Positions 25,122 to 35,650 of a DNA stretch of 64,000 nucleotides are shown one piece after another. How positions within the stretch are numbered: position 1 is the first letter of the stretch; every line of letters begins with the position of its first letter. Location: NCBI GenBank assembly GCA_019973575.1, contig BPUI01000002.1, forward strand, positions 744,001-808,000. Direction: 5' to 3'. The translations under genes and the position numbers were made by a program. The notes under the pieces were generated by a model, which saw only the letters and a program-made list of their open reading frames with translations, was not told the DNA's origin and searched no databases. The DNA comes from Gemmatimonadetes bacterium T265 (GTDB lineage: Bacteria > Gemmatimonadota > Gemmatimonadetes > Gemmatimonadales > Gemmatimonadaceae).

Positions 25122-25646
25122 TTAGGCGGGCGGCAGTGTTTCGCCGAGCACCGCGTCCCGCCGCGCGTCGCGCCGCACCTGGAGCCGCGCGCGGAGCGCC
25201 GGGTCCGCCGTGGCGATCAGTTGCGCGGCGAAGAGCGCGGCGTTGATGGCGCCCGGCTTCCCCACGGCGAGCGTCCCCACGGGCACCCCGGCCGGCATCT
25301 GGACGATCGAGAGCAGCGAGTCGACGCCGTTGAAGAGCGTCGCGGGCACCGGTACGCCGAGCACCGGGACGAGCGTCTTCGCGGCGAGCATCCCGGGCAG
25401 GTGCGCCGCGCCCCCCGCCCCCGCGATGATCGCCCGGAGCCCGCGCCCCTCGGCCTCCTCGGCGTAGCGGAAGAGCAGGTCGGGCGTGCGGTGCGCGCTG
25501 ACCACACGCGCCTCGTGGGCGACGCCGAGCTCCGCCAGCGTGTCGGCCGCGTGGCGCATGATCTCCCAGTCGCTCGTGCTGCCCATGACGACGCCGACGA
25601 GCGGCGGGGACACGTCGGGCGATGCGGAGGTCGGCGGCTCGCTCAC
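25122..25646 (-). CDS. purE: 5-(carboxyamino)imidazole ribonucleotide mutase
   Basis: 174 residues, class I Pur[11 protein letters not shown] (21-30), the catalytic SAHRTP (50-55) and [11 protein letters not shown] (76-86) are intact. It converts N5-CAIR to CAIR in purine synthesis together with PurK, encoded next. GTG start. The stop TAA is part of a GCCTAAC heptamer. Upstream is a REP-like palindrome. Confidence 0.95.
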   Translation of the reverse strand: MSEPPTSASPDVSPPLVGVVMGSTSDWEIMRHAADTLAELGVAHEARVVSAHRTPDLLFRYAEEAEGRGLRAIIAGAGGAAHLPGMLAAKTLVPVLGVPVPATLFNGVDSLLSIVQMPAGVPVGTLAVGKPGAINAALFAAQLIATADPALRARLQVRRDARRDAVLGETLPPA

Positions 25647-25693
25647 GTGCGGGAAAATAATCGCGCCGTAGACGGCCGCGTCCGGTCACGGTG

Positions 25694-25714
25694 TCACCCC
25701 GGCGAAACCGGGGT
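25694..25714. repeat. REP-like palindrome (GTCACCCCGG-CGAAA-CCGGGGT)
   Basis: ACCCCGG and CCGGGGT pair around CGAAA, preceded by GTC. It lies between purE and the DUF1800 gene and belongs to the same family as the elements at 16157 and 21947. Confidence 0.6.
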
Positions 25715-25729
25715 CCGTCCGCCGTCCCC

Positions 25730-27433
25730 TTACCGCCGCTGGAACTCCGGCGTCCCGAGCGCCAGCCCGACCAACGACGCGAGCGGCAACGGCGCCGCGC
25801 GCACCGAGTCCGGCGCCGCGGGCCCGAGCAACTGCGCCCGCGTCGCCGGCGCGACGTCGCCGCCTAACAGCAGGCGCACGACCCCGTCCACCTGTCGGGA
25901 GGGCTGCTCGAAGGCGAGCGTCCACCCCGGCGACCAGCGGTCGAGGCTCGCGCCGGGGAAGCGCCCCGCGCCGAGCTGCAGGCCGAAGTTGACACGGTCG
26001 AGCAACGACCCGCTGGCGAGCCACGGCTCGCCCGTCTCGGGCCACCCGTCGGGCGTGAGGCGGCCGAAGAACGGCTCGCCGAGCCGCGCGACCTGCGCCG
26101 CCGAACGGCCCGTCGTGTCGGGCGTCGCGTTGAGCGCGCGCAGGCCGCTCACGACGAGTTCGAACGGGGTCTTCACCTTCGCCCGGTAGGTCTGGCGCGA
26201 GTAGAACTCCGGGCTGTGCAGGATCGTGCCGAGCGTGGCCGCGACGTCGCCGTCGCTGGAACGGAACGTCGCCGCGGCGCGCGCGACCAGCGCGGGCGGC
26301 GGCGCGTCGCCGACGAACCGGACGCACAGCTTGCGGGCGATGAACCGCGCCGTGCTCGGGTGCTGGGCGACGACGTCGAGCACCTCCTCCCCGTCCTCGA
26401 CCCCGCGCCCGGGCGGGAGGCGTCGGCCGAGCACGAGCTTCGGCTCGGCGTCGTGCAGCTCGGGGCGGAACACGAAGCCGCCGCCCTCCTGCGGCGTCGC
26501 GAGCGTCCACCCCGTGAGCGCGCGCGCGACGTCGCCCACGTCCTGCTGCGTGTAGCCGCCGTCGACGCCTAACGTGTGCAACTCCAGCAGCTCGCGGCCG
26601 TAGTTCTCGTTGAGCCCCGCGCCGCGCCGCCCGCGGCGCGGCGGCGGCCGGCGCGCGGCGCGGGCGGCCGAGTCCGCACGCCACTCCGGAAGGCTCATCC
26701 GCTCCGGCGCGACCCGGCTCTGGTAGCCGTCCAGGTACCAGAGCATTGCCGGGCTGTGCGCGACCGCGCCTAACAGGTCGCGGAAGCGGCCGAGCGCGCG
26801 CGGGCGGATCACGTCGCGGTCGTAGGCGGCGAGCGCGAACCGGTTGGGCATCTTGCCCGAGAAGACCGAGAAGTGGTTCTCCCAGAAGTCGGTCATCACC
26901 TCCTGGAGCTGCCGGTCGGTCACGAGCGCGCGCGCGACGCGCACCGGCCCGAGCTCGCCGGCGAGGCGGTTCCCCGTCGCGTCGAGCGTCTTCCACTCGG
27001 CGCTGTCCTGCGCCGTGAGGACGAGTTGCGCGGTGTCCGGCAGGCCGCGCGCGCGGCGTAGGCGCTGCAGCCAGACGTTCTGCGGCGGGTAGTCGTGCGC
27101 GAGGCGGGCGAGGTCCGCGCCCTCGACCGGAAAGAGCGGCGCGATGCGCTCCCACGCGGCGTCGTTCACGCCCGCCGGGTGCAGCTGCGCATCGATCCAC
27201 CGGTCGACCCCGACCGCCTCGACGTGCGCCACGTCGCCCGGGCGCGGGCCGAACGCGGCGCGCGACAGCGCCTGCCACGCCTGTTGCTCGGCCGACAGCT
27301 CGCGCCCCCCGCGCGCCGGGGCGGGCGATGCATCCTCCGGCGCGCCGCCGTTCGCGCTCGCGCACCCGAGCATGGCGAGGCAGACAGCGGCGGTCGCGGT
27401 GTACGCGAGACGGGGACGGACCGAAGACGACAT
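25730..27433 (-). CDS. DUF1800 family lipoprotein
   Basis: 567 residues from the ATG at 27433 (GGAG about 10 bases upstream). Signal with a lipobox-like MLGC (Cys24). The DUF1800 pattern follows: HLLNRAAFGP-like QALSRAAFGPRPGDV, DFWENHFSVF, LGRFRDLLGAVAHSPAML, LNENYGRELLELHTLGVDGGYTQ, DVARALTGWT and HPSTARFIARKLCVRFV. Function of the family is unknown; members usually pair with a DUF1501 protein, which is absent here. A longer upstream frame exists but lacks similarity. An insert rich in Arg/Pro lies near residue 270. Confidence 0.9.
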   Translation of the reverse strand: MSSSVRPRLAYTATAAVCLAMLGCASANGGAPEDASPAPARGGRELSAEQQAWQALSRAAFGPRPGDVAHVEAVGVDRWIDAQLHPAGVNDAAWERIAPLFPVEGADLARLAHDYPPQNVWLQRLRRARGLPDTAQLVLTAQDSAEWKTLDATGNRLAGELGPVRVARALVTDRQLQEVMTDFWENHFSVFSGKMPNRFALAAYDRDVIRPRALGRFRDLLGAVAHSPAMLWYLDGYQSRVAPERMSLPEWRADSAARAARRPPPRRGRRGAGLNENYGRELLELHTLGVDGGYTQQDVGDVARALTGWTLATPQEGGGFVFRPELHDAEPKLVLGRRLPPGRGVEDGEEVLDVVAQHPSTARFIARKLCVRFVGDAPPPALVARAAATFRSSDGDVAATLGTILHSPEFYSRQTYRAKVKTPFELVVSGLRALNATPDTTGRSAAQVARLGEPFFGRLTPDGWPETGEPWLASGSLLDRVNFGLQLGAGRFPGASLDRWSPGWTLAFEQPSRQVDGVVRLLLGGDVAPATRAQLLGPAAPDSVRAAPLPLASLVGLALGTPEFQRR

Positions 27434-27564
27434 GCGAGGCTCCGACGGCGGAAGGATCCGACCGCCCGTCAGACGCCGGACGCGCGCCGACGTTCGCGCG
27501 CCGGGCGCTGGGTCGCGTCGGTTTAACGCGGCGTTAGTGCGAACCTCCTCCCCGCAACGACGAC

Positions 27565-27593
27565 GCGGGGCCCGCATGCAATGCGGGCCCCGC
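27565..27593. terminator. Strong stem-loop behind tRNA-Asn
   Basis: GCGGGGCCCGCAT, loop GCA, ATGCGGGCCCCGC: a perfect 13-bp stem 14 bases downstream of the minus-strand tRNA-Asn. No T-tract, but position and stability suggest a tRNA terminator/processing element. Confidence 0.65.
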
Positions 27594-27607
27594 ACGGACG
27601 TCGTCAG

Positions 27608-27680
27608 CTCCCGAGACAGGACTCGAACCTGTGACCCGACGATTAACAGTCGTCTGCTCTACCAACTGAGCTACTCGGGA
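27608..27680 (-). tRNA. tRNA-Asn (anticodon GTT)
   Basis: On the minus strand: acceptor TCCCGAG pairs with CTCGGGA, D-arm GCTC/GAGC, anticodon stem GACGA/TCGTC with loop CTGTTAA (anticodon GTT), T-arm ACAGG-TTCGAGT-CCTGT. Discriminator G; CCA not encoded. It lies between uvrA and the DUF1800 gene. Confidence 0.97.
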
Positions 27681-27716
27681 ATACACGCGAAACATAAGCC
27701 GCCCCGAGGACGACGG

Positions 27717-30647
<2,931 letters not shown>

Positions 30648-30697
30648 GTCCGAAAGTTACCCGAAACGCGCCCCGGGCGCCGGGCCGTGAAACGCGA

Positions 30698-30723
30698 TGA
30701 GGGCGCCCGGCTGGGCGCCCTCA
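30698..30723 (-). terminator. Stem-loop between the YmgE-type gene and uvrA
   Basis: TGAGGGCGCCC, loop GGCT, GGGCGCCCTCA: perfect 11-bp stem downstream of the minus-strand YmgE-type gene. No T-run, so a modest terminator. Confidence 0.55.
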
Positions 30724-30765
30724 CGCGAGAACCGTCTGGCGGACCTTGCGGCGCCCGCGCCGCCG

Positions 30766-31029
30766 TCAGACCGCTGAGCGGCGGGTCACCATGCGGTAGA
30801 TCCACAGCAGGACGAGCGCGCCCACGACCGAGATGAGAATGCTGCGCAGGTCGACGCCGGTCACGCCGGCGATCCCGAAGATCAGGTTGCCGAGGAACCC
30901 GCCGATCACGGCGCCGACGATGCCGATGAGCGCCGTCACGATGAAGCCGCCCGGGTCGCGGCCGGGCATGATGGCCTTGGCGATGGCGCCCGAGATCAGG
31001 CCGAGAATGATCCACGCGAGAATGCCCAT
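30766..31029 (-). CDS. GlsB/YeaQ/YmgE family stress membrane protein
   Basis: 87 residues with three hydrophobic segments: MGILAWIILGLISGAIAKAI, GGFIVTALIGIVGAVIGGFL and ISVVGALVLLWIYRMV. The glycine-zipper-rich first two helices and the PGRDPGGF loop are diagnostic of the transglycosylase-associated/GlsB family, inner-membrane proteins induced by stress. The ATG at 31029 follows a GGAGG. It is divergent from the ABC transporter gene, with a repeated 11-mer in between. Confidence 0.92.
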   Translation of the reverse strand: MGILAWIILGLISGAIAKAIMPGRDPGGFIVTALIGIVGAVIGGFLGNLIFGIAGVTGVDLRSILISVVGALVLLWIYRMVTRRSAV

Positions 31030-31090
31030 CTGAAGCCTCCGACGAACGGTGTGTGGTGCGGGGTGGCGAGCGGCGGCGTGGAATAGCAAC

Positions 31091-31129
31091 GCGCGTACCA
31101 CGTCCCGCACGCTGTGGCGCGCGTACCAC
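31091..31129. promoter_or_regulatory. Direct repeat of an 11-mer in a divergent promoter region
   Basis: GCGCGTACCAC occurs at 31091-31101 and again at 31119-31129, 28 bases start to start, between the divergent YmgE-type and ABC exporter genes. The second copy also sits inside GTGG-CGCGCG-TACCAC, a near palindrome. This is a plausible operator; no regulator gene is adjacent. Confidence 0.4.
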
Positions 31130-31180
31130 ATCCGGCGCCGTGTAGCGGGTGGGCCACGCACGCCGTACCCTTCGCCGCAC

Positions 31181-33139
31181 ATGGCCACTCCGACCAACCC
31201 CGACCCGCACGAGGACGAACCGCTCGCCGCGGCGTACGACGCGCGGCTCATGCGCCGCCTGCTCCACTACGCGCGGCCCTACGCCGGCCTCGGCGTCGGC
31301 GCCGTGCTCCTGCTCTGCCTCGAGGGCGGCACGCAGCTCGTCGGGCCCGCGCTCACGCGCCGCGTCATCGACGTCGCGATACCCGCGCGCGACACGGGGA
31401 TGATCCGCACGGCCGCGCTCCTCTACCTGCTCGCCCTCGCGCTGCAGTTCGGCGCCGGCTACGGCGAAACCGTGCTCACGGGACTGCTCGGCCAGCGCGT
31501 CATGCGCGACCTGCGCGGCGAGCTCTTCGCGCACCTCCAACGCCTGCCGATCGCGTACTTCGACCGCACGCCGGTCGGCCGCCTCGTCACGCGTGTCACG
31601 GGCGACGTCGAGGCGCTCAACGAGCTGTTCACCGCGGGCGTCGTCGCCGGGCTCGGCGACCTGTTCACGCTCCTCGCGATCTCGGTGATGATGCTCGCCG
31701 TCGACTGGCGGCTCGCGGTCGCGGCGTTCGTCGTCATCCCCTTCGTCGTCCTCGTCTCGCGCGTCTTCCAGACGCGGGTGCGCACGTCGTACCGCGACAT
31801 TCGCGCGCGCGTCGCGCGGATCAACGCGTTCGCCCAGGAGCGCCTAACGGGTCTGCGCGTCGTGCAGCTGTTCGGGCGCGAGCGGGCGGAGCGGGCGCGC
31901 TTCGACGCGCTCAACCAGTCGCACCTGCGCGCGCAGCTGCGCTCGATCACCGTCTACGCCCTCTACTTTCCGGCCATCGAGGTCCTCACCACGGTCGCCC
32001 TCGCGAGCCTGCTCGTCGGCGCGTCCGGCCGCTTGGGGGGGGGAATGCTCACGGTCGGGACGGTGGCCGCGTTCCTTCAGCTCGTGCGGCGCTTCTTCCA
32101 GCCGCTGCAGGACCTGTCGGAGAAGTTCAACATCCTGCAGGCCGCGATGGCCGCCGCGGAGCGGATCTTCGGCCTGCTCGACACGCCGGTCGAGCCGGAC
32201 TCGGTGGCGAGTCCCGCGGCCGCCGAGGTCGCGCTCGCGGGCGCGGCCCTGCCGCGCGGCGTGACGGTCGAGTTCGAGGACGTCTGGTTCGCGTACGACC
32301 TCGCCCACCTGGCGGCCCCGGGCGGGACGCCCGGCGCGCCGAAACCCGAGCACCCGGAGTGGGTGCTGCGCGGCGTGAGCTTCCGCGCCGCGCCCGGCGA
32401 GACGCTCGCCCTCGTCGGGCACACGGGCGCGGGCAAGTCGACGATCGTCGCGCTCCTGCTGCGCTTCTACGACCCGCAGCGGGGGCGCATCCTGCTCGAC
32501 GGCGTCGACGTCCGCACGCTGCCGCGCGAGCTCGTGCGCGCGCGCGTGGGCTACGTGCAGCAGGACATCTTCCTGTTCGCCGGCGACGTCGCGTCGAACG
32601 TGCGCCTGTCGGCCCCGCTCTCCGACGCGGCGCTCGACGAGGCCGCGGCGCGCGTCGGCGCGGACCGCGTCGTCGCGCGGCTCCCCGGCGGCTGGCACCA
32701 CGAACTCGGCGAGCGCGGGGCCACGCTCAGCGTCGGCGAGCGGCAGCTGCTCTCGTTCGCGCGCGCGATCGCCGCCGACCCCGCGCTGCTCGTCCTGGAC
32801 GAGGCGACGAGCGCGGTCGACAGCGAGGCGGAGGCGGTGATCCAGGCGGGGCTCGCCTCACTGCGCCAGGGGCGGACGACGATCGCGATCGCGCACCGGC
32901 TCTCGACGATCGTCGACGCGGAACAGATCCTCGTCCTGCATCACGGGCGCGTTGTGGAGCGCGGGACGCACCGGGAGCTGTTGGCCCGCAACGGGCTCTA
33001 CGCCCGCCTGTACCGGCTTCAGGTCGCAGACGCCACGGATCTGCTGGAGCACGGCGCATACGACGACGGCGGGCCGGGCGGCGTCGCCGCGGGCGGCGCG
33101 CGAGGAACACTGCTTGCTCCCTCCGGAGCCCGCCCGTAG
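31181..33139 (+). CDS. ABC exporter, fused permease and ATP-binding domain (MsbA/MDR type)
   Basis: 652 residues from the ATG at 31181. Six membrane helices over about residues 30-330, then an NBD with Walker A GHTGAGKST (about 412-420), a Q-loop region QQDIFLF, signature LSVGERQL (about 516), Walker B LLVLDEAT and the switch AHRLST. The C-loop is LSVGE instead of LSGGQ, a common variant. A Pro/Gly-rich insertion of about 20 residues precedes Walker A. Homodimeric exporter of lipids or drugs; substrate not visible. A run of nine G residues lies at about 32035-32043. Confidence 0.93.
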   Translation: MATPTNPDPHEDEPLAAAYDARLMRRLLHYARPYAGLGVGAVLLLCLEGGTQLVGPALTRRVIDVAIPARDTGMIRTAALLYLLALALQFGAGYGETVLTGLLGQRVMRDLRGELFAHLQRLPIAYFDRTPVGRLVTRVTGDVEALNELFTAGVVAGLGDLFTLLAISVMMLAVDWRLAVAAFVVIPFVVLVSRVFQTRVRTSYRDIRARVARINAFAQERLTGLRVVQLFGRERAERARFDALNQSHLRAQLRSITVYALYFPAIEVLTTVALASLLVGASGRLGGGMLTVGTVAAFLQLVRRFFQPLQDLSEKFNILQAAMAAAERIFGLLDTPVEPDSVASPAAAEVALAGAALPRGVTVEFEDVWFAYDLAHLAAPGGTPGAPKPEHPEWVLRGVSFRAAPGETLALVGHTGAGKSTIVALLLRFYDPQRGRILLDGVDVRTLPRELVRARVGYVQQDIFLFAGDVASNVRLSAPLSDAALDEAAARVGADRVVARLPGGWHHELGERGATLSVGERQLLSFARAIAADPALLVLDEATSAVDSEAEAVIQAGLASLRQGRTTIAIAHRLSTIVDAEQILVLHHGRVVERGTHRELLARNGLYARLYRLQVADATDLLEHGAYDDGGPGGVAAGGARGTLLAPSGARP

Positions 33140-33248
33140 GTTGGACTTTCCGCACCTCGCCTTCGACGTTGTGGTCGTGATCGTGTCCACCACTTCGGCC
33201 TGACCGTTTCTCTTCCGGCCCACCGCCGCTCTCCTGGCACCACCTCTC

Positions 33249-34037
33249 GTGCAGCTTGCCGTGGCCGCCCGTACGGACGTCGGACGCGTCCGTAGCGGGA
33301 ACGAAGACAGTCTCTACGCCGACGCCACGCCCCACCGCGGGCTGTTCATCGTGGCCGACGGTATGGGCGGCCACGCCGCGGGCGAGGTCGCGAGCGCGAT
33401 GGCGGTGCAGATCATTGCCCGGGAGCTCGCCGCGCTCGCCGCGGCCGACGACGCGGACGCGACGGGGCGGATGGCGGCCGCGCTCGTCACCGCGAACCGG
33501 GCAATCCACGAACGCACCGAGCGCGAGTCCGACAAGCAGGGCATGGGGACGACCGCGTCGGTGCTCGCGGTCTCGGACAGCGGCTACCTCATCGGCCAGG
33601 TCGGCGACTCGCGCGTCTACCTGCTGCGCGACGGCGCGCTCCGCCAGCTGACCCGCGACCACTCGTACGTGCAGGAGCAGGTCGACGCCGGGCTGCTCTC
33701 GCCCGAGCAGGCGCGGTACCACCCGTACAGCAACGTGATCACGCGCTGCATCGGCGCGAACGGCAAGGTCGACCCCGACGTGTTCACGGGCGAGGTCGCC
33801 CCCGGCGACGTCTTCCTCATCGCGAGCGACGGGCTCACGGGGATGGTCGACGACCGGCGCCTGCAGCAGCTCCTCTCGTCCCGCGCCGCGCCCGCGCGCG
33901 TGGTCGACGCGCTGATCGCCGAAGCCAACGGGCGCGGCGGGTTGGACAACATCACGGCGATCATCGTCCAGGTCGTCGCGGCCGGCAACGGCGCGGCCGC
34001 GGGCGGGGCGGTGGCGGGCGGCGCCGGGCGTGGCTGA
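33249..34037 (+). CDS. PP2C-family Ser/Thr protein phosphatase (Stp/PrpC type)
   Basis: 262 residues, GTG start. The metal-coordinating aspartates are all present: GNEDSLYA (Glu19, Asp20), ADGMGGHAAGE (Asp37), GDSRVYLLRDG, ASDGLTGMVDD and GLDNITAIIVQV. The bacterial Stp/PrpC phosphatases antagonise Hanks-type Ser/Thr kinases; no kinase gene is adjacent. The C-terminal tail is Gly/Ala-rich. A short gene overlaps the 3' end by 8 bases. Confidence 0.93.
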   Translation: MQLAVAARTDVGRVRSGNEDSLYADATPHRGLFIVADGMGGHAAGEVASAMAVQIIARELAALAAADDADATGRMAAALVTANRAIHERTERESDKQGMGTTASVLAVSDSGYLIGQVGDSRVYLLRDGALRQLTRDHSYVQEQVDAGLLSPEQARYHPYSNVITRCIGANGKVDPDVFTGEVAPGDVFLIASDGLTGMVDDRRLQQLLSSRAAPARVVDALIAEANGRGGLDNITAIIVQVVAAGNGAAAGGAVAGGAGRG

Positions 34038-34224
34038 CGCGCCGGCCGGCGCGGGCGAAACGGTCGGCGACGTCGCGGGGCTCTACCTCGGCAACATCCT
34101 CTACGCGCTCGAGCTTGCGGCGCTCACGCTCGACGGGCAGGAGAAGCGCGAGGACGCCGCGTTCTACCGCGGGATCGCGCGGAAGCTGGCCGAGGCGCGG
34201 GGGCGGGAGCGGCCGGCGGGGTAG
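34030..34224 (+). CDS. Small hypothetical protein coupled to the PP2C gene
   Basis: 64 residues from a GTG that overlaps the PP2C 3' end by 8 bases, the arrangement of a translationally coupled gene. The central part GLYLGNILYALELAALTLDGQE could be a short amphipathic or membrane-associated helix; the rest is charged. I recognise no family. Its role may be connected with the phosphatase, but nothing in the sequence shows it. Confidence 0.55.
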   Translation: MADAPAGAGETVGDVAGLYLGNILYALELAALTLDGQEKREDAAFYRGIARKLAEARGRERPAG

Positions 34225-34250
34225 GCGCGGAGCGGCCCGCGCGCCAGCCG

Positions 34251-35549
34251 TTAGGCGCCGAGCAGCGCGCCCCCCGCGCGTACCATCCCGCGCACCTCGT
34301 CCGCCGGCCGCCTGAGCAGCGCCAGCAGCGCGTCCCGCGGCACCGTGACGCGCCCGGCCACGTCCCGCGAGACGAACACGCGCAGCCACCGCGCCGACCG
34401 GTAGAACTGCTCCGCGAGCGTCGGCAGGTTGATCGCGCCCTCCCACCCGGCCGCCGTGAGCCGCGCGACCTCGCCGCCGCGGCGCAGCACGAGCAGGTCG
34501 AGCCCGAGCATCTGCGTCTTCGCCGGGTAGTCGAGCAGCAGCTTCCCCGGCGCAACCCCCAGTTCGCGCGCGAGCGCGTCCTCGACCGCGGTCGCGAGCG
34601 CGTGGTCGGCCGCGATCCAGTCGCCGAACCCGTCCGGGAACTCAGCCGCCGGACACTCGAGCGCCCGCTTGTAGAGCCGCCGCCCGCGCAGGTCGTCGCG
34701 CAGCGCGGCCACGCCCGCGGGCACGCCGTCGCCGTCGAGCGCGTGCAGCGCGCCCTCGTCGGTCAGGCCCGCGATCGCGCGCAGCGCGACGACGCCGGCC
34801 GCGAGCGCGTCCGCGACGAGGCGCTTGTACATCGCCGTCGCGGAGCGGACCGCGTGGTGCCAGTACACGTTGCGGTACATCTGGTACTTGGCGAAGAGCA
34901 GCGACTCGAGCGCGGAGAGCCCCTTCTCGCGCAGCCCGACCGCGGGCCGCCCGGTGCCGGGCTCGGCGACGACGACGAACGCGTTGAGCAGGCGGTCGAC
35001 GTCGACCTCGCCGTACGGCACCCCGCACATGCGCGCGTCGCGCTTGAGGTACTCGATCTTGTCGAGGTCGAGCGACCCGGAGATGAGCCCCCGGAGCGGG
35101 CTCGCGCTCGCGCCGCGCACCAGGGCGTGGACGCGCTCGGGCGCGTCCGGCGCGAGCCGCGCGCGCAGCACGTCGGCCACCGGCCCGGCGCAGAGCAGCG
35201 GGCGCGCGACCTCCTCGTGGTGCGGCAGCCCGATCTCCTCCAGCGCGTGCGAGAACGGGTAGTGCCCCACGTCGTGCAGGAGCGCCGCCGCGCGCACGAC
35301 GGCCGGCTCCTCCGCCGGCAGGCCGGCGAGTGCGCCTTCCGCGGCGAGCATGTCGAGCGTCACGCCGGACAGGTGGTACGCGCCTAACGCGTGCTCGAAT
35401 CGGGTGTGCGTCGCGCCGGGGTAGACGAGGTACGCGAGGCCGAGCTGGCGCACGTAGCGCAGGCGCTGGAACACCGGCGTGTCGACGAGCGCGAGCGCGA
35501 CCGGGTCGACGCGGATGTTGTCCCAGAGCGGGTCGCGGATGATCTCCAC
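34251..35549 (-). CDS. HD-domain phosphohydrolase (SAMHD1/dGTPase-like)
   Basis: 432 residues, GTG start. Metal-binding residues of the HD fold are visible: the RFEHALGAYHL motif (His53), LLHDVGHYPFSH (His92, Asp93) and later LDLDKIEYLKRDA with the fourth ligand aspartate. The first 30 residues, PLWDNIRVDP..., match the HD/SAMHD1-like family. Family members hydrolyse dNTPs or other nucleotides. The stop TAA is part of a GCCTAAC heptamer. It ends about 25 bases from the convergent small gene. Confidence 0.9.
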   Translation of the reverse strand: MEIIRDPLWDNIRVDPVALALVDTPVFQRLRYVRQLGLAYLVYPGATHTRFEHALGAYHLSGVTLDMLAAEGALAGLPAEEPAVVRAAALLHDVGHYPFSHALEEIGLPHHEEVARPLLCAGPVADVLRARLAPDAPERVHALVRGASASPLRGLISGSLDLDKIEYLKRDARMCGVPYGEVDVDRLLNAFVVVAEPGTGRPAVGLREKGLSALESLLFAKYQMYRNVYWHHAVRSATAMYKRLVADALAAGVVALRAIAGLTDEGALHALDGDGVPAGVAALRDDLRGRRLYKRALECPAAEFPDGFGDWIAADHALATAVEDALARELGVAPGKLLLDYPAKTQMLGLDLLVLRRGGEVARLTAAGWEGAINLPTLAEQFYRSARWLRVFVSRDVAGRVTVPRDALLALLRRPADEVRGMVRAGGALLGA

Positions 35550-35650
35550 GAGGGCGGAACTTCGCCGACGCCGCGCGGCCGCGCCAGCGGTGCGCCCGTC
35601 AGCGGCGCGCCGGTCGCGGTTGCGCCGCGCGCGGGCGGACGTCCTCTCCC

